A stretch of DNA of 64,000 nucleotides. Origin: Pseudomonas sp. R76. GTDB lineage: Bacteria; Pseudomonadota; Gammaproteobacteria; Pseudomonadales; Pseudomonadaceae. Positions 62,048 to 64,000 of this stretch are shown here, piece after piece. A program made the position numbers and the translations under genes. The notes under the pieces are model-generated. The model had not been told where the DNA came from, made no database searches, and worked only from the letters and a program-made list of their open reading frames with translations. Location of the stretch: assembly GCF_009834565.1 (NCBI RefSeq), contig NZ_CP019428.1, positions 1,426,001 through 1,490,000 on the forward strand. The letters are read 5' to 3'. Each line of letters opens with the position of its first letter. Within the stretch, counting starts at the first letter, position 1.

Positions 62048-63187
62048 CTAGCTATGTAGTGCTGCTGCGCCAGGCGCGCGCGGCGCCTGGTTGAGGCGTT
62101 TGTTGAACTCCATCCAGGCAGCAAGGGCGGACATCAGCACCACACCGACCAGGGCCGTCAGCAATTGCACGGCCACGGCGTCACCCGCCAGGGCATTGAG
62201 CATGTCCGCCAGGGGCGCCAGCACCACGCCCAGGCAGAAGACTTCCAGGGAATACCGGCCCATCTGGCAAACCCGTTCGGCCAGGCGGTTTTGCGTCCAC
62301 TCGCGGCCGGGCAGCAGCTTGGCGGTCACGTAGGCCAGGGCCAGGAAATGCACGAGACGCACCGGTGACAGGTCGGTTTTGCTGATGGGGTACAGCCAGT
62401 TGCTGAGCGTCTGCGGCATCACCGCGTCATGGATGTGCGGCCAGAGCCAGGACAGCGTGATCACCCCGGCGACCACCACATACAGCGCCGCGGCGACGAA
62501 CAGCGGTTGCCGTTGCAAGGGGCGCGTCTGGGGCACTTTGGGTCGTTGGCTGTAAATCGCCGCCGCGCCCCCCAGCACAAACAGCAACTGCCAGGTGACC
62601 GGGTTGAAATACCACACGCCATCGGCGATGGCCCGCAGGTTCCAGCCCATCCACGGCGCCATCAGGTACACCGCCAGCGAGACGCCGACCACCGCCCAGG
62701 TAGCGCGCACCATCAGCGGCAGCACCACCGACAAGCCGGCGAGCAAGACGATGTACAGCGGCAACGGGTCCATCAGGTTGGGCTTGAAGCGCAACAGCAG
62801 TTCATCGGTCAGCGCCTGTTGCGGGTGCGTGACGAAGTGCGTCAGGCCCATCTCTTCGACCAGATCGCGGGTTTCCACATGGCTGTTGGCGAAGAATACG
62901 ATGCCCATCAACATCGCCAGCAGGAAGATATGCACCACGTACAACACCCAGGTGCGGCGCAGGATTTTCAGGCAGGCCAGCCAATAGCCTTCGCGCTGCA
63001 GGACTTTGCTGTAGGCCAGCACCGAGGCGAACCCGGCGAGGAATACGAAGACTTCCGCCGCGTCGCTGAAACCGAAGTTGCGCAGGGTGATCAGGCCGAG
63101 AGGATTGTGGGGGACGTGATCCCAGAAAATGAAGATCAACGCCAGGCCCCGAAAAAAATCGATGCGCGGGTCGCGTCCGTTCAGCAT
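62048..63187 (-). CDS. OpgC-type membrane acyltransferase
   Basis: A 379-aa inner-membrane protein with ten or more membrane segments. The opening RDPRIDFFRGLALIFIFWDHVPHNPLGLITLRNFGFSDAAEVFVFLAGF is the OpgC signature, with the catalytic-type His in WDHVP. OpgC proteins transfer succinyl groups to periplasmic glucans. No opgG/opgH is nearby, and the gene is separated from the effector gene by 63 bases in the same direction, so it may have another acyl acceptor. Confidence 0.87.
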   Translation of the reverse strand: MLNGRDPRIDFFRGLALIFIFWDHVPHNPLGLITLRNFGFSDAAEVFVFLAGFASVLAYSKVLQREGYWLACLKILRRTWVLYVVHIFLLAMLMGIVFFANSHVETRDLVEEMGLTHFVTHPQQALTDELLLRFKPNLMDPLPLYIVLLAGLSVVLPLMVRATWAVVGVSLAVYLMAPWMGWNLRAIADGVWYFNPVTWQLLFVLGGAAAIYSQRPKVPQTRPLQRQPLFVAAALYVVVAGVITLSWLWPHIHDAVMPQTLSNWLYPISKTDLSPVRLVHFLALAYVTAKLLPGREWTQNRLAERVCQMGRYSLEVFCLGVVLAPLADMLNALAGDAVAVQLLTALVGVVLMSALAAWMEFNKRLNQAPRAPGAAALHS

Positions 63188-63319
63188 GGCAGCGGGCTCT
63201 TGAACAAAAGGTTTATTAATGACAGGTGAATGCGCGCGTTGTCGTACGCCACACGTCGGGCGGGCGCAGGTTGGCGGTATTTGTAAGCAATTGCAAAGGC
63301 TGGGTATTACTGAATGTCT

Positions 63320-63616
63320 CTAGACATCAATGATCACCAATGTGCCATGGCTGCCGGCGAGTACGGCATGGGCGATACCGGCCTCCATCAGGTACATCTG
63401 GCCGGCTTCCACGCGGATTTCCTCATTGCCGATGCTCAGGCGCAGCAGGCCGCTGACGACCAGCAGCCCTTCGTTGTAGTCGTGGGTTTCTTCTTCGTAC
63501 GCCTGCTCATCCATGCGCAACACCTTAATCCGCGCCGGGCCGACCTGGCCCAGGCGGGTGGATTTCCAGCTATCGGGCAGTTGCCCGGCGATGGCGGCGA
63601 AGTCGAGTAACGGCAT
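63320..63616 (-). CDS. small cupin-domain protein
   Basis: A 98-aa single-domain cupin: THDYNEGLLVVSGLLRLSIGNEEIRVEAGQMYLMEAGIAHAVLAGSHGTLVIIDV has the two beta-barrel motifs, with His/Asp/Glu in the first (H..YNEG) and His in the second (GIAHAV). A metal-binding or sugar/small-molecule-binding role is possible; no specific function can be given. AAGGAG-like sequence stands before ATG 63616. Confidence 0.8.
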   Translation of the reverse strand: MPLLDFAAIAGQLPDSWKSTRLGQVGPARIKVLRMDEQAYEEETHDYNEGLLVVSGLLRLSIGNEEIRVEAGQMYLMEAGIAHAVLAGSHGTLVIIDV

Positions 63617-63681
63617 GTGAATCTCCTTGTTTCAACGATGCCGTCGGTGGTCCGGTTCAGCAGTCAATAATTTCCAAATGA

Positions 63682-64000
63682 TTACGCAGCGACCACTTCA
63701 TGCGGCTCAAAGCTGTCCGCCCGCGCCATTTGCCACATGCGCGAATAGAACTCGCCGTTCACTTCACCCGTGAGCAATTCACCGGGCTTGAGGAACACAT
63801 GCAATTGCGAGAACAGCTTGATTTCAGTCGCCGACATGCGTCGTACCAAGTGCTTGGCCGACAGTTGCGAAGGGTGATCCAGGCCGGCCGCCGCGAGCAT
63901 TTCCGCCAGGGCCTTGAGGGTGTTGCGGTGGAAGTTGAACACGCGCTGGGCTTTGTCCGGCACGACCAGCGCGCGTTGGCGCAGTGGGTCTTGGGTGGCG
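63682..64000 (-). CDS. glutamate synthase-like FMN protein, 3' end only
   Basis: The last about 105 codons of a gene that runs off the right edge. In frame from the edge one reads ATQDPLRQRALVVPDKAQRV, then FNFHRNTLKALAEMLAAAGLDHPSQLSAKHLVRRMSATEIKLF, the C-terminal signature of the FMN-binding GltB-like glutamate synthase family (GVATQDP...R..VP.KA.RV..FH..T). The GTG at 63961-63963 is an internal Val codon, not a start. The rest of the enzyme, including the FMN/iron-sulphur part, is outside. Confidence 0.87.
   Translation of the reverse strand, partial: ATQDPLRQRALVVPDKAQRVFNFHRNTLKALAEMLAAAGLDHPSQLSAKHLVRRMSATEIKLFSQLHVFLKPGELLTGEVNGEFYSRMWQMARADSFEPHEVVAA

Overview
The window reads as a chromosomal segment of a Pseudomonas from the P. 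fluorescens group. GC-rich pseudomonad codon use, GTGGGAGCGGGCTTGCTCGCG-type REP/REPIN palindromes between genes, the Tat-exported CumA-like copper oxidase overlapping tadA, the neighbouring cysteine-protease inhibitor and second Lon protease, membrane glucose dehydrogenase and an OpgC-type protein all fit. The annotation comes from reading the sequence only. No rRNA, tRNA, CRISPR array, transposase or prophage was seen.

Layout. 1-9.5 kb is mostly core: the end of pdxJ, cumA-like oxidase plus tadA, cmoA-cmoB (tRNA wobble uridine modification), an unknown 136-aa gene, an I42 inhibitor/YhhN pair and a Lon-like protease. 9.5-17.6 kb is a catabolic locus: a GntR-type regulator with two winged-helix domains, divergent from an eight-gene run (amidase, zinc imidase/deacetylase-like enzyme, MFS importer, two SDRs, a Cys-rich 98-aa protein, a CobW-type GTPase and a solute-binding-protein homologue without signal peptide). 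The first three enzymes suggest import of a cyclic imide, ring opening and half-amide hydrolysis. 17.6-28.6 kb holds an internally duplicated EF-hand protein, a GGDEF/EAL phosphodiesterase, gcd with two LacI-type palindromes upstream, a TonB receptor behind a Zur-like box, two small membrane/DNA-binding genes and a yqjH-yqjI-like ferric reductase/PadR pair.

28.6-43.0 kb carries two complete chaperone-usher fimbrial operons of different classes back to back: a classical type 1-like set (six pilin-like subunits, usher, chaperone, two-domain adhesin) and a CS1/alternate-type set (major pilin, usher, chaperone, minor pilin, tip protein). They share a 47-bp upstream element and both have a strong stem-loop just after the major pilin gene. 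43.0-62.0 kb holds two giant LRR proteins (1689 and 2142 aa) ending in an NEL-type E3 ubiquitin ligase domain, plus a stand-alone 348-aa relative of their N-terminal domain. Between them lie an unusual class A penicillin-binding protein, a small Pseudomonas-type protein preceded by a highly structured leader with a leader peptide and an anti-Shine-Dalgarno loop, a four-copy 132-bp tandem palindrome array and a ProY-like permease. 62.0-64.0 kb: an OpgC-type membrane acyltransferase, a cupin and the 3' end of a glutamate synthase-like gene.

The 28-62 kb stretch looks like a host- or surface-interaction region: two adhesive pili beside candidate eukaryote-directed effectors. The best candidates for something undescribed are the structured leader at 52.96-53.16 kb, the imide-type operon with its orphan cytosolic solute-binding homologue, and the NEL giants with module duplication.
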